Notes: a model not told the origin generated them from the letters alone. A stretch of 64,000 nt of DNA from CAYYIS01 sp964470965 (GCA_964470965.1 CAYYIS010000023.1:10095-74094); one strand, 5' to 3'. Shown: positions 9,654 through 19,360, numbered from the stretch's first letter. Numbers and translations: made by a program.

Positions 9654-10103
9654 TTGGTATTCCTCCCGTTTGCGATCATCATTGACAGACATAACATACG
9701 GATATACTCTTTTATCTGCAACCGTATTACTATTATATCTTTCACAGAACACGCATTTTCAGGACTGTGGTTGTGGTTGAGAATAGCCTTCTCTTAGCAC
9801 ACGTCACCCACACTACTTCGTACAACGCGATACAGGGAGACCGTTCGGCTTTGCGCTAAGGAGTTGCAAGGCTGACGCTCTTTTNNNNNNNNNNNNNNNN
9901 NNNNNNNNNNNNNNNNNNNNNNNNNNNNNNNNNNNNNNNNNNNNNNNNNNNNNNNNNNNNNNNNNNNNNNNNNNNNNNNNNNNNTTCCCGATCGACACAG
10001 GAGTGCCTGATTCGAAGGAAACATTGATAATGACCACTGCCGAGAGAGAACCTCAGTCGTGGATAAATCGCTAATTTTTTGGATAATCAAAGGAGCGAGT
10101 TAC
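9654..10103. other. Intergenic region with a second scaffold gap (N 9885-9984)
   Basis: Divergent spacer between the aldo/keto reductase and phnX. It holds exactly 100 N at 9885-9984, a gap of unknown true size, so a gene could be missing here. The flanks are AT-rich near 9700-9740, which suits promoters, but no clear pair of boxes was found. Frames running through the N are artefacts. Confidence 0.8.
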
Positions 10104-10934
10104 ATGCCGTTTGTGTACAATCGCCGATACACCGGACGTTTAAAGGCTGTGCTTTTGGATTGGGCAGGAACCACTATGGACTACGGGTGTTATGCCCCTG
10201 CTGTAGTGTTTATAGAAGTATTCAAGAGGAAGGGGGTGCCCATTTCTATCGAGGAAGCCCGCTTACCGATGGGAGCACATAAGAAGGTCCACATTCGGCA
10301 GATCACGCAGATAGACCGGGTGGCGAAGGCCTGGGAAGCGACCCATGGCGCCAGACCGACAGAGGGAGACGTGGAAGCTATGTTCGAGGATTTTGTTCCA
10401 CTGCAGCTCGAGTGTCTGGCTGACTACAGTGAATTGATTCCAGGTACTATAGAGGCTGTGGATGCCTTCCGGGAAAGGGGACTGAAAATTGGTTCGACGA
10501 CCGGATTTACGGGTGAGATGATGGATATACTGATACATGAGGCCAAAATACGGGGTTATGAGCCGGATTCGACAGTATGTGCCACGGATGTCCCAGCCGG
10601 AAGACCGGAACCCTGGATGTGCCTTCAGAATGCTATGAATCTCGGAGTCTATCCTATGGAATCGATCGTAAAAATCGGTGATACACTTCCCGATATCGAA
10701 GAAGGGTTGAACGCAGGCATGTGGACCATCGGACTGGCCAAAACTGGAAATGAAATAGGCCTGAACGAGGCAGAAATCACTGAACTGCCTCCCGATGAAT
10801 TATCGAGGAAGCTGGACCGAGCAAGGTCGAGAATGTATCAGACCGGTGCTCATTATGTTGTGGATAGTATCGCGGATGTGCTGCCTTTACTTGATGAGAT
10901 CGACAAAGGGTTAGCTCGCAAAGAGAAGCCATAA
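10104..10934 (+). CDS. phnX: Phosphonoacetaldehyde hydrolase (phosphonatase)
   Basis: A 276-residue HAD-superfamily enzyme that splits phosphonoacetaldehyde into acetaldehyde and phosphate, the second step of 2-aminoethylphosphonate use. Motif I is LLDWAGTTMDYG with nucleophile D19, and the family-specific Schiff-base lysine is K60 in MGAHKKVHI. STTGF is motif II, and VKIGDTLPDIEEG supplies the Mg-binding acidic motif. The cap segment PMGAHKK is diagnostic against other HAD enzymes. Start at ATG 10104 is supported by AGGAG 9-13 bases upstream. The usual partner, PhnW transaminase, is not in the window, but a broken dehydrogenase of a phosphonate-associated type lies at 17.0 kb. Confidence 0.9.
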   Translation: MPFVYNRRYTGRLKAVLLDWAGTTMDYGCYAPAVVFIEVFKRKGVPISIEEARLPMGAHKKVHIRQITQIDRVAKAWEATHGARPTEGDVEAMFEDFVPLQLECLADYSELIPGTIEAVDAFRERGLKIGSTTGFTGEMMDILIHEAKIRGYEPDSTVCATDVPAGRPEPWMCLQNAMNLGVYPMESIVKIGDTLPDIEEGLNAGMWTIGLAKTGNEIGLNEAEITELPPDELSRKLDRARSRMYQTGAHYVVDSIADVLPLLDEIDKGLARKEKP

Positions 10935-10963
10935 GGTACTTCCGATACGAATAGTACAGCCTG

Positions 10964-12331
10964 TTATTGTTCCAACCGCTTATATTTGATCTTATACTTC
11001 TCATACAACTGTGTATGTTTGCTGGAAAGGTCGATGTTGCGACCCTGGATAAACGCCTGTTCCACGTTTGTGGTTATCTCCAGAGGATCGCCGTCCGTGA
11101 CGATCAGTGTGGCGTCCTTGTCCACTTCGAGGGAACCCACCCTATCCGCTACTCCGAGGATCTGTGCCGGATACAATGTGACTGATTTTAGCGCCTCCTC
11201 CGCCGGCAGTCCATATGCAGCGGCCGTGGCTGCCTGATACGGTAGATTGCGGACGTTGTAGGTAGATACGGCAGGGGACTCACCCTGGCCTCCGGCGATA
11301 CAGTATGTGACTCCCGCCTGATATAGCTTCGACGCCTGTGTGAACGGCGTATCATAATCCTCCCAGCGGCGAGTGGGGGTGAGATGCACGGCGCCGATCA
11401 TGACAGGTATTTCTTTTTCCTTGAGGAGGTCGGCCGAACGCCAGGCATCCCTGCCACCCGACAGGATCATGCGTACCCCGGTCTCCTCGGCCCAGGCGAC
11501 CGCATTCTGAATATCCTGGAGTTCATCCGTATGAACGATCACAGGTATCTTGCCGGTGATCACAGGTATCATGGCTTCCCAACGCAGGTCGGAATCGTGG
11601 TAGGGTACACCACGTTGGGTAGCGGCGACCCGGGCTTTGTGATAAGCTCGGGCCTCGCGGAAAGCGGTTTTGAGTGCGGTGATCCGTTTGTCACGTTCCT
11701 TCCGGCGCACATCCGGCGTTCTAGTATCGGGCCCGAACCGGCTGTTCATGTTTAACACTGGCCACTGAATGTGCATGGCGATCGGTGCCTGAAATGTCAT
11801 GTCCTCCCAGGTCCATCCGTCCATCATGATCATTGCGGACGTACCGGAGACCAGTTCGCCCGAAGGTACGGTAAGTGCAAGAAGCACGCCGTTGGCACGG
11901 GTGACGGGCAGGAGTTCGCTGTCAGGATTTACAGCTGCCTGAGGGCGCACATTCGGCGTTATTTCGCCAAGCTCCGTGAAGTCCCTGGTGGCTCGAATCG
12001 ATCCGATTTCCATCAGACCGAGTTGAGTATGGCCGGCGATCATCCCTGGATAGACATGCTTACCGGTGATGTCGATACGCTCGGTGTTGGGTGGCAAGGT
12101 GATTTCACCGGAACTGATTACCGTGATCTTTCCCTGGTCAAATAAAATCGTCCCCCGTTCTAAAACCGGACCCGACACCGGGTGTATGGTGCCTCCAACA
12201 AGGGCGATCGGATGATCTTGGGGTGGTGCGGGGATTTGATCTGAGGCCAGCAGGGCCAGCGGGTAGCATGTCGTGTAAAGGACCGCCATGGCCTGAAGAA
12301 GGATAAAACGATAGGTCAATATCCATTTCAT
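10964..12331 (-). CDS. Secreted amidohydrolase-like protein with degenerate metal site
   Basis: A 455-residue exported protein of the amidohydrolase (imidazolonepropionase/dihydroorotase-like) superfamily, with an N-terminal signal peptide (about 1-29). The fold signature is GKHVYPGMIAGHTQLG, where a catalytic member would have HTH; the second His is Gln here. IPVIVHTDE keeps a barrel His, and SVTLYPAQILGVADRVGSLEVDKDATLIV is the usual C-terminal beta-sandwich. The altered first motif suggests it binds one metal or none. A strong sigma70-type promoter lies just upstream on the minus strand. Secreted members of this subfamily in other phyla show similar substitutions, as I recall. Confidence 0.8.
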   Translation of the reverse strand: MKWILTYRFILLQAMAVLYTTCYPLALLASDQIPAPPQDHPIALVGGTIHPVSGPVLERGTILFDQGKITVISSGEITLPPNTERIDITGKHVYPGMIAGHTQLGLMEIGSIRATRDFTELGEITPNVRPQAAVNPDSELLPVTRANGVLLALTVPSGELVSGTSAMIMMDGWTWEDMTFQAPIAMHIQWPVLNMNSRFGPDTRTPDVRRKERDKRITALKTAFREARAYHKARVAATQRGVPYHDSDLRWEAMIPVITGKIPVIVHTDELQDIQNAVAWAEETGVRMILSGGRDAWRSADLLKEKEIPVMIGAVHLTPTRRWEDYDTPFTQASKLYQAGVTYCIAGGQGESPAVSTYNVRNLPYQAATAAAYGLPAEEALKSVTLYPAQILGVADRVGSLEVDKDATLIVTDGDPLEITTNVEQAFIQGRNIDLSSKHTQLYEKYKIKYKRLEQ

Positions 12332-12373
12332 AGATGCAACCTCCGTATTTGGATATTCTGTCTTGTTGCACTT

Positions 12374-12402
12374 ACTATATGAAGACGTGATTGCCTTGTC
12401 AA
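12374..12402 (-). promoter_or_regulatory. Sigma70-type promoter for the secreted amidohydrolase
   Basis: Read on the minus strand: TTGACA at 12397-12402, a 17-base spacer, then TATAGT at 12374-12379. Five or six bases of each box match consensus and the spacing is ideal. It is about 45 bases upstream of the ATG at 12331. Confidence 0.7.
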
Positions 12403-12437
12403 CAAGGGAGTTGTGCTAAAATCCCGCCAATGATCAC

Positions 12438-12466
12438 TTGAAATGAATTCCAAATGACAGTACTAT
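12438..12466 (+). promoter_or_regulatory. Sigma70-type promoter for the Tat-exported PLP protein
   Basis: TTGAAA at 12438-12443, a 17-base spacer, then TACTAT at 12461-12466. It lies about 45 bases before the preferred start at 12510 and is divergent from the amidohydrolase promoter. Confidence 0.55.
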
Positions 12467-12509
12467 TCAATACATACACATCCAGTTACACCAAACCATG
12501 GGGATCACT

Positions 12510-13733
12510 ATGGCAAATCGACGGTTATTCTTAAAAGGGTTGATCGGTGCTGTTCCGGCAGGGGTCATGTTCTCCAGACAGAGTCAGGCGGAACCGAGTG
12601 CCGTACCTGATAGGGCCGATAATGAACGGAGTATATTCAAAGAACTGGGTATAACTCCTTTCATCAACGCGGCTGCGCCATACTCTTCGCTTTCCGGTGC
12701 GCCGGTTTGGCCGGAGGTGATCGAGGCCATGCAGTATGCGCAGAAAAACAAAGCCCGCATGGGGGAACTGCATGACGCTGTCGGCAGGCGTATAGCGGCA
12801 TTAACGGGTACGGAAGCCGCCATGGTATCTGCTGGAGCTACGTCCGCGATGATTCTCGGAACGGCTGCCTGTCTCACCGGAACAGATGGGGACAAAATAC
12901 CATTGTTGCCAGATCTCACCGGAATGAAGTCGGAGGTCATTATTCAAAAAGGCCACGAATATTCTTACTTACGGGCGTTGCGAAGCTGTGGCGTCAAGTT
13001 GATATTTGTCGACGGCGAGACGGCGCTGATCAATGCTATAAATAAAAAAACAGCCATGTTCCACTTCTGTTATAACTACCGGGACCGTGGTCTGATTTCC
13101 GCTGATCGATTTGCCGCAATCGGCAGAAAACACGGTATACCCGTATTCTGTGATGCTGCTACGATGCTGCCCCCGGCAGACAACATCCATCATATTGTGA
13201 AAACAGGGTTTGACATGGTTTGCTTTTCAGGTGGAAAAGGGTTGCGAGGTCCCTATAACGGTGGATTGCTACTGGGACGTCGTGATTTGATAGAAGCGGC
13301 AAGAATGAATGCCGCGCCGAATGACGAAGCAATCGGCCGAGGCATGAAAGTGAGTAAGGAAGTCATTGTCGGGATGATGGTCGCCCTGGAAACCAGCCTT
13401 TCTTTCGATCATGACGCCGATCTCGAAATGAAACGCGGCTGGTTACGATACATCGGCGATCAAGTGGCGAAGCTGGGTGGAATAACAGCTGAGATCATCG
13501 TCACAAAAGGACCGCGTAACCATCCCAATCTACGGTTAGCCTGGGATCAGGCCGAGTACAAAATAACACCTCAGGAGGCGAAACAGGCCTTGCGAATCGG
13601 ATCCCCTTCAATAGAAATCGCCTCGCTGTTTCTGTCCAAAGGGCATTTCGAACTCAGCGCCTGGATGATGGAACCGGGCGAAGAGGAAACAGTGGCCGTT
13701 CGTATAAGCGAGGTGTTGTTGGCTGCGATGTAA
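12510..13733 (+). CDS. Tat-exported SelA-like PLP-dependent protein
   Basis: A 407-residue protein of the fold-type I SelA/DgaE-like PLP family. The N-terminus carries a textbook Tat signal (NRRLFLKG then a hydrophobic stretch), so a folded, cofactor-loaded enzyme would be exported. Family landmarks: INAAAPYSSLSG (52-63), LTGTEAAMVSAGATSA (98-113), a PLP-binding Asp in VFCDAAT, and the Schiff-base lysine K243 in SGGKGLRGP. Relatives include selenocysteine synthase and D-glucosaminate-6-phosphate ammonia-lyase. Export makes a tRNA substrate impossible, so this is not SelA. Start at 12510 puts the Tat motif at residues 4-9 and has GGGG about 7 bases before it; ATG 12498 is an alternative. Confidence 0.8.
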   Translation: MANRRLFLKGLIGAVPAGVMFSRQSQAEPSAVPDRADNERSIFKELGITPFINAAAPYSSLSGAPVWPEVIEAMQYAQKNKARMGELHDAVGRRIAALTGTEAAMVSAGATSAMILGTAACLTGTDGDKIPLLPDLTGMKSEVIIQKGHEYSYLRALRSCGVKLIFVDGETALINAINKKTAMFHFCYNYRDRGLISADRFAAIGRKHGIPVFCDAATMLPPADNIHHIVKTGFDMVCFSGGKGLRGPYNGGLLLGRRDLIEAARMNAAPNDEAIGRGMKVSKEVIVGMMVALETSLSFDHDADLEMKRGWLRYIGDQVAKLGGITAEIIVTKGPRNHPNLRLAWDQAEYKITPQEAKQALRIGSPSIEIASLFLSKGHFELSAWMMEPGEEETVAVRISEVLLAAM

Positions 13734-13786
13734 AAAAAGAGTGAATTTATCGACTACGATACCGACTTTGGATATCTGGAGGATTC

Positions 13787-15325
13787 ATGAGACATGCATT
13801 CGTTGTTCTCTGCCTGTTACTGTTGAACGGTGCCATTCAGGCGCAACCAAATACTTATGATCTGCCGATAAAAGAGCATATGTTTGAAAATGGTCTGCGG
13901 CTACTTGTCCTGGAGCAGTCCGGGAGTCACCGGGTTTCCTGCAAGATTTTTTTCGACATGGGGGCATTGAATGAAATTCCGGGTGAGCTGGGTTCCGCTC
14001 ACTTTCTTGAACACCTGATGTTCAAAGGCACCCACACACTGGGCACCACGGATTGGAAGGCTGAACAGCCTCTCATAGAATCCCTATTCTCTACGGAGGC
14101 TGCGCTTATCCAAGAGTTGAATTCTGCTCGCAACGATCTGCGGGAACGGGGTGTATTTGAGGACTACCGACACAAGACATCCAATCCGACGATCGACAGC
14201 CTGAATCAGCAAATCGCCTCCATCGACCAGGAGATCTCCTCATACCGGGACAGAGGAGCAATGATGCGCTGGTACCAGTCTTTCGGCGGGACAAGATTGA
14301 CCGCATCGACGGAGCAGGAATACATGAAGTTCGACATCAACCTGCCGGCCAACCGCGTAGAACTGTTCCTCAGGATCGAAGCGGATCGCATGAAAAACTC
14401 TGTGTTTCGCGAGTTCGACCAGGAGCGGATGATACTTGTTGAACAGCGTTATGGAGATCTCCGGCGTGCGACAACCGCTTACTTCGAGGCGCTCAACGGC
14501 GTTGTGAGTGACATCCATCCGGTTTACTGGCCCGAGGGGTTTTTGTCTGACTTCAATGTATACACACGGCATTACGAACGGGCATTGTACGAGGAGTATT
14601 TCGTGGTAAACAATGCGACACTCGTCTTTATCGGCGGGGTCAACCTGGAATCTATGATCCCGATGGTCGAAAAGTATTTCGGGTGGATGGCGCCTGCGCC
14701 CGAACCGACCCGTGTTAAAGCCATCGAGCCGCCGCCACAGGCCGAGAGACGAATGATCTGGCGGAGTACAACGATAGCTCCGCGTGTAGATATACGTTAC
14801 AAAATTCCCGGTATCGGTCATCCGGACCGACCGGTATTCGATGTTCTGACCGAAGTCGCATCGTCGCAGTTACGGACGGCACTGCAGTCAGCGGGCATCG
14901 AAGGCCGCGTCAGCGTCAACACCCGAGTCGTGCACACAAGTCGATTCGGCGTACCCTCCAGTCTCAATTTCGAGGTGGTACTGTCCCGTGAAGAGGATCT
15001 GGCATCCGCCGAACAGACCATCTACCGGGTTCTCGATGCTCTTGAAGAAAACCCGGTACCCGATGACCAACTTGAGACAGCGGTAAAACGCCTTCGCGCC
15101 GGCTGGTATCGGACGGCGTCTAACCCGGATCGTCTGGCATTCGAAATCGGTCATTTTCAGGTGATGGATCGCTGGCAGACGCTCAGGGAGCATCTCACGG
15201 CCCGTGATATGACTACCGGAATTGATGTACAGAGGGTGGTCCGCCGGTACTTCATTCCTGAAAATCGAACCGTCGGTCTCGTTCGGTCCCCTGAAAAAGA
15301 CGGCAGGAAACGGGAGGCACTATAA
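13787..15325 (+). CDS. M16 family zinc metallopeptidase, catalytic member
   Basis: A 512-residue secreted member of the insulinase/pitrilysin family. The signal peptide ends around ALLNGAIQAQ-like residues 18-20. The inverted zinc motif HFLEH (H72, E75, H76) is intact in the conserved GSAHFLEHLMFKGT. A downstream Glu in the EADRMKNSVF region would be the third ligand. An insertion of about 70 residues rich in charged amino acids follows the active site. The next gene starts inside its stop codon (TAATG) and encodes the second, non-catalytic half, the usual two-subunit arrangement. Likely degrades peptides in the periplasm. Confidence 0.9.
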   Translation: MRHAFVVLCLLLLNGAIQAQPNTYDLPIKEHMFENGLRLLVLEQSGSHRVSCKIFFDMGALNEIPGELGSAHFLEHLMFKGTHTLGTTDWKAEQPLIESLFSTEAALIQELNSARNDLRERGVFEDYRHKTSNPTIDSLNQQIASIDQEISSYRDRGAMMRWYQSFGGTRLTASTEQEYMKFDINLPANRVELFLRIEADRMKNSVFREFDQERMILVEQRYGDLRRATTAYFEALNGVVSDIHPVYWPEGFLSDFNVYTRHYERALYEEYFVVNNATLVFIGGVNLESMIPMVEKYFGWMAPAPEPTRVKAIEPPPQAERRMIWRSTTIAPRVDIRYKIPGIGHPDRPVFDVLTEVASSQLRTALQSAGIEGRVSVNTRVVHTSRFGVPSSLNFEVVLSREEDLASAEQTIYRVLDALEENPVPDDQLETAVKRLRAGWYRTASNPDRLAFEIGHFQVMDRWQTLREHLTARDMTTGIDVQRVVRRYFIPENRTVGLVRSPEKDGRKREAL

Positions 15326-16776
15326 TGTACCATCCGATATCATGCACCTTAACACTTCTTGCCTGTCTGCTCTCAGCGGAGATGTTCGGCACTTCCATCC
15401 AGGCACAAGACTACACGCCTCCCCGGGGAATGGGACTTCCAGACACCGGTTTTGAGCGTCCTGACCCCATACGGTACCAGGTGGAATTGAGTAATAACCT
15501 GGTCGCTTACATTGTCGAGGAAAAAGAAGCCCCTCTCGTCACCGTGACGGCATTCGTAAGAGGCGGTACGGCTTCTGATGAGACAGATGGCAGTGCCGAA
15601 GCACTGGCACGGGCTTTTCAGCGGGGACCGGGTTTCACCACTGCCAATGAGTTTACTGGAAAATTGCAGAAGATGGTTGCAGATTACCGGGTTAACGTAT
15701 CACAGGAGATGATGGAAATCTCCCTCAACGTACCGTCGGAACATATGGTGGAGGCTCTGCAACTTGTGTCCGGAATCTTGCGGGAACCGGTTATTGACCC
15801 GGGGGACATTGAAGCAATACGCGCGGCGGCGGGTCATGAGAGACGTTACGGCAACGGACCAGAGGGGGCACGCAGCCTTTTTGAGGATGTCATACTTAGG
15901 AGTCACATCTATGATCGAACCCTTGTGACCGATGAAATCCGAAGGCTGTCAGTGAAGTCTGTGCAGGCTTTCCACAGTGCCCATTTTGTTCCCGGTAATG
16001 TAGTTCTGGCACTGTCGGGCGCTTTCGTCGCCCAAGATGCGCAAACAGCGCTGAACGAACATTTTGGTGATTGGCAGGGCGGTCCGGCACCGAAGATGAT
16101 ACTGGCTCGCCCGGTGAATGCAGCTACCACGCGCCAAATCCATACGTACGCACTTGACACACGTCAGGCCTGGATCGCCTTAGGGCACGAAATCTCCCCA
16201 GTCTCCCAGGAGGCGCGTCCGGCACTGGATGTAATGAATTACATCCTCGGCGGCGGGCATTTCGATACCCGGCTGTTCCGTGCCACACGGGATCAGCGGG
16301 GTCTTACAAACGACGCCAGCGGATTTCCTGAACCCGGCATATGGGGGCCTGGGATATATCCCTTTCTCACGTCCGGCCGGCATGAGGTGATCCCGCTCCT
16401 CGTGGATCTCGTTCTGCAGGAGATTGATCGTATCCGCAGCGAGCCGGTTTATGAGGAAGAGTTGTTCGTAGCCATTGGGGCTTTGGTCGATGGCTCATTT
16501 CAGATGCTGTTCGAAGACGGCCATGCGACTGCTCGGACATTTGCACAGGAATGGATTCGCTACAGACATCACAGGGGAACGGAACAATATCCTGAAAGAG
16601 TTCGCGCTATCACCGCGGAAGATGTGCTGGCGGCTGCGAACAAGTATCTGGATCCGGAGCGGTTACAGTTGGTGATCGTCGGCCCCATCGATAGGGTATT
16701 TGATGCAAAAAATGGGGAGGGTGGTCGGGAATTGAGTGACTTTGGCACCATAACACAGGTATTTGAAAACCCATAA
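15325..16776 (+). CDS. M16 family peptidase, non-catalytic partner
   Basis: A 483-residue secreted M16 homologue with a signal peptide. The zinc motif is absent: the equivalent region reads AEALARAFQRG instead of AHFLEH. It keeps the M16 fold landmarks YQVELSNNLVAYIVEE at the start and the C-terminal half with the RATRDQRGLTNDASG segment that closes the substrate chamber. The start overlaps the previous stop by one base (TAATG), indicating translational coupling and a heterodimer with the catalytic subunit. No other partner gene lies downstream on this strand until 17020. Confidence 0.88.
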   Translation: MYHPISCTLTLLACLLSAEMFGTSIQAQDYTPPRGMGLPDTGFERPDPIRYQVELSNNLVAYIVEEKEAPLVTVTAFVRGGTASDETDGSAEALARAFQRGPGFTTANEFTGKLQKMVADYRVNVSQEMMEISLNVPSEHMVEALQLVSGILREPVIDPGDIEAIRAAAGHERRYGNGPEGARSLFEDVILRSHIYDRTLVTDEIRRLSVKSVQAFHSAHFVPGNVVLALSGAFVAQDAQTALNEHFGDWQGGPAPKMILARPVNAATTRQIHTYALDTRQAWIALGHEISPVSQEARPALDVMNYILGGGHFDTRLFRATRDQRGLTNDASGFPEPGIWGPGIYPFLTSGRHEVIPLLVDLVLQEIDRIRSEPVYEEELFVAIGALVDGSFQMLFEDGHATARTFAQEWIRYRHHRGTEQYPERVRAITAEDVLAAANKYLDPERLQLVIVGPIDRVFDAKNGEGGRELSDFGTITQVFENP

Positions 16777-17019
16777 TCCCAACCTACCCGAGTCAGATAG
16801 GTAAAATCAGCTTGGCGTAGAAAACACATCAGAGCGCACAGGCCAAAATACAGGCTTTTTTTCCTATCAGGACGGTGGAGCATCCTAAAGCATCCTGTCT
16901 TTCTGTTTGACACTTTCCGGATTTCTCGAGTGTATCACTTGAAGTTTCTTTTATTATTTTCGTATGCTGGGTAATTGTAATGTGGGCGTTGTCCGGATCG
17001 TGATATCATTGGGAGCAAT

Positions 17020-18096
17020 ATGAAATCAGGTTGGATCCAGATATTTGACGGACCGGACCGTCCTATGCGGTACGAATCACGCAAGTTGCCCCGTGAAATG
17101 GGAGATGGTGATGTGCTCGCCGAGATTTCTCTTGCGACCATTTGCGGGTCCGATCTACATACGCTGTCCGGCCGGAGGGAGGAACAGGCGCCGTGTGTTT
17201 TGGGGCATGAAGGGGTTGGGCGTATTGTTGCGGTTGGCACCGGCCGCAACGAACTAGCGGTTGAGGATAGGATAACCTGGAGCATAGCAGACAGTTGCGG
17301 TTAATGTGTATTCAGCACGGATTATAATCTGCCTGAAAAATGTGCGTCGGTGTTTAAATGCGGGCATGCCCTATTGGCAGATGGTTCCGGGTTGAATGGT
17401 TGCTACGCAACTCATATTATGTTGCGACCGGGGACAGGTATAGTCAAGGTTCCAGATACGACGCCGGACTCGATAGCCGCAACGGCTAATTGTGCCCTTG
17501 CCACGATCATCAATGCTGTCTCAAGGATTCCAGAGTCTGCGAAGGCGGTAGTGATACAGGGCGCTGGCATGCTGGGACTGTTTGCCTGTGCCGTGCTTCA
17601 CAATCGTGGGTTGCGGAAACTTTTCTGCACCGATACAAACAAGAAGCGATTGGCGCTTGTATCTTCTTTCGGGGGCATACCCATTGACGCACGGAGGTCA
17701 GGTTATAAACAGGAGCAGCGGAAAATTCTGAATGCTGCGCCTGTCGGCGTCGATGCTGTTCTTGAAGTGGCAGGTGTTGCTGAGTTGGTACCGGAGGGGA
17801 TCCAGCTGTTGCGAACCGGTGGACATTACGGGTTTGTAGGCATGGTACATCCGCATTCACACCTGGATCTCACGGGGGAACAGATCATTAGAAAATGTCT
17901 TACCATCCAGGGCACGCACAATTACAGTCACTGCCACCTGGAGGAGAGCATTAGATTTCTCGAGAAGACCATCCAGTCATATCCCTATGGCCGTCTCGTC
18001 AGCCCACCGTTTCCGTTGATCGATCAAAAGGATGCCATCCACGAAGCCGAATCACAGAAATACTGCCGAGTATCCGTAAAACCAAATATCGATTAA
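17020..18096 (+). pseudogene. Zinc alcohol dehydrogenase, phosphonate-associated type, broken by an in-frame TAA
   Basis: A medium-chain zinc dehydrogenase of about 358 codons with a TAA at 17302-17304 in an otherwise unbroken frame. The N-terminal part has the catalytic zinc site (ICGSDLH, GHEGVGRI). After the stop come KCASVFKCGHALL, the Rossmann motif GAGMLGLFACA and the C-terminal catalytic region. The stop falls within the structural-zinc lobe (SCG, stop, CVFSTDYNLPEKC), and the third of the four structural cysteines is Ser. Two lesions in one lobe suggest real decay rather than a base-call error. The pattern resembles the dehydrogenases often found beside phosphonate genes, and phnX is 6 kb upstream. 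That family link is from memory. Confidence 0.7.
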
Positions 18097-18484
18097 AATG
18101 AGGCATAGGCAGTATGCAGGTAAGGGCCTGGGGTGGCATGATGACCTCCACAGCATGTCCTGGCATCGGATACCGGAAGGAGAACCGGTGGTGAAGGCTT
18201 CCGTGTGTCAAGCATCTCCGGGGCAAGCCCATGGCCGGAATCCCGGGTTTCTATCGATCTTCATCCATGTGAGGTCCGGATCAAGCAGGCAATCATTTAG
18301 GACTGCCCTAGGCTCATAAGGGCTGCCGGACGCGCCGCGATCAGGCGGCGCCCATCCGGTTCTGAGAACATGCAGGAATAAGACCGAGTCCGCGGAGGCG
18401 AAATGGTCTTGCCGAAAGAACCGGATTGGCCAGCCGCCCTTGAGGACACAAGCACAGTAACTTTTGAGAAAAGAGAGCTCTGTT
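18097..18484. other. Intergenic region, no supported gene
   Basis: About 390 bases. A short plus-strand frame (18098-18319) is open but has no recognisable family or ribosome-binding site. The GC-rich stretch around 18320-18360 can form small hairpins without a T-run. It may contain remnants of a lost gene. Confidence 0.4.
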
Positions 18485-19360
18485 ATGTCGAAGAAAACGC
18501 TGACCCAATATGTTGAGCAGTTTTATAAGGATGGAATAGTAACCATTGAAGGAGTTTTCTCCGTTGATGAGACGGCCGCCTTACGGGACTTGCTTGACCG
18601 GACCATCGAGGAGGCCAGGGAAGATCTCAACTGGCGTAACCATCCGCCCGGGCAACAGTTGTCCTGCACCGAGGGGAAAGTGAGCGTGCTGTGGGAGGTA
18701 TACGAACGCTGTGCCGAAGCAAGGCGCTTTACCCTTCATCCTGATATCGTACGTTTTGCCGAAACGGCTCTGGGCGGACCAGTAGCCCGCACTAATGTAG
18801 GCACCATGTTCGATAAAGTGGCAGGCACAGGTAACAGCATCGACTGGCATCAGGACGATTTTTTTCAACTGGTGCCGCCGGATGGGAGGACTGTTGATCC
18901 GAATGATTACTGGATTCAACTGGGGAAGTACCATGTCCAGTCCAATCAAATTGAGCCCTGGACCGATGATTTTTACAAGCAGATTTTAACGGTCCGTATC
19001 AACATAGATCCGCAGCGGGAGGAAAACGGCTGCCTGAGGGTTCTGCCGGGCTCCCACAAGGAGACACCTTTCCATCGTCAGGACCCTGACGCCCTTGCCG
19101 CCTATTTAGCTGATAATGAGAAGGATCAGGTGCTCGGTATTGCCGAAGAGGGCAGTGTAACTTTCTATTCCCAAAATCTGTTGCATGCGTCCCAACCCAA
19201 CCAGAATGTGCCAGGTGGACCGAAACGCCGGCGTGTTATCACGCATCGTATCCGGTTGGTGGGTATGCGCATTCCGGGATGGGACTGGCCGTCGGACTGG
19301 CATGGGGTAAATGAACGACTGGTGCCATCTGAAGGCTTCACCAACAATCATTTTGCCTGA
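18485..19360 (+). CDS. Phytanoyl-CoA dioxygenase (PhyH) family protein, third copy
   Basis: A 291-residue Fe(II)/2-oxoglutarate oxygenase. The metal ligands are H122 and D124 in DWHQDDFF and a distal His in LLHASQPNQN, followed by the 2-oxoglutarate Arg region (KRRRVITHRIR). CLRVLPGSHKETPFH is the conserved core segment. It is only distantly similar to the copies at 454 and 1423. ATG 18485 is chosen over TTG 18464 because a GAGAG site precedes it. The large membrane protein gene starts 11 bases after the stop, so the two form a likely operon and may handle one substrate. Confidence 0.9.
   Translation: MSKKTLTQYVEQFYKDGIVTIEGVFSVDETAALRDLLDRTIEEAREDLNWRNHPPGQQLSCTEGKVSVLWEVYERCAEARRFTLHPDIVRFAETALGGPVARTNVGTMFDKVAGTGNSIDWHQDDFFQLVPPDGRTVDPNDYWIQLGKYHVQSNQIEPWTDDFYKQILTVRINIDPQREENGCLRVLPGSHKETPFHRQDPDALAAYLADNEKDQVLGIAEEGSVTFYSQNLLHASQPNQNVPGGPKRRRVITHRIRLVGMRIPGWDWPSDWHGVNERLVPSEGFTNNHFA

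Noticed and set aside
12510..13733. SelA-like sequence as evidence for selenocysteine synthesis beside the TGA genes
   Set aside because: The protein has a clear Tat signal and belongs to the broader SelA/DgaE-like group; an exported protein cannot charge tRNA-Sec.
5971..17304. Recoding of TAA in the GNAT and dehydrogenase genes
   Set aside because: TAA is the normal stop of many intact genes here, no recoding signal is seen, and the dehydrogenase shows a second lesion; mutation or sequencing error is simpler.
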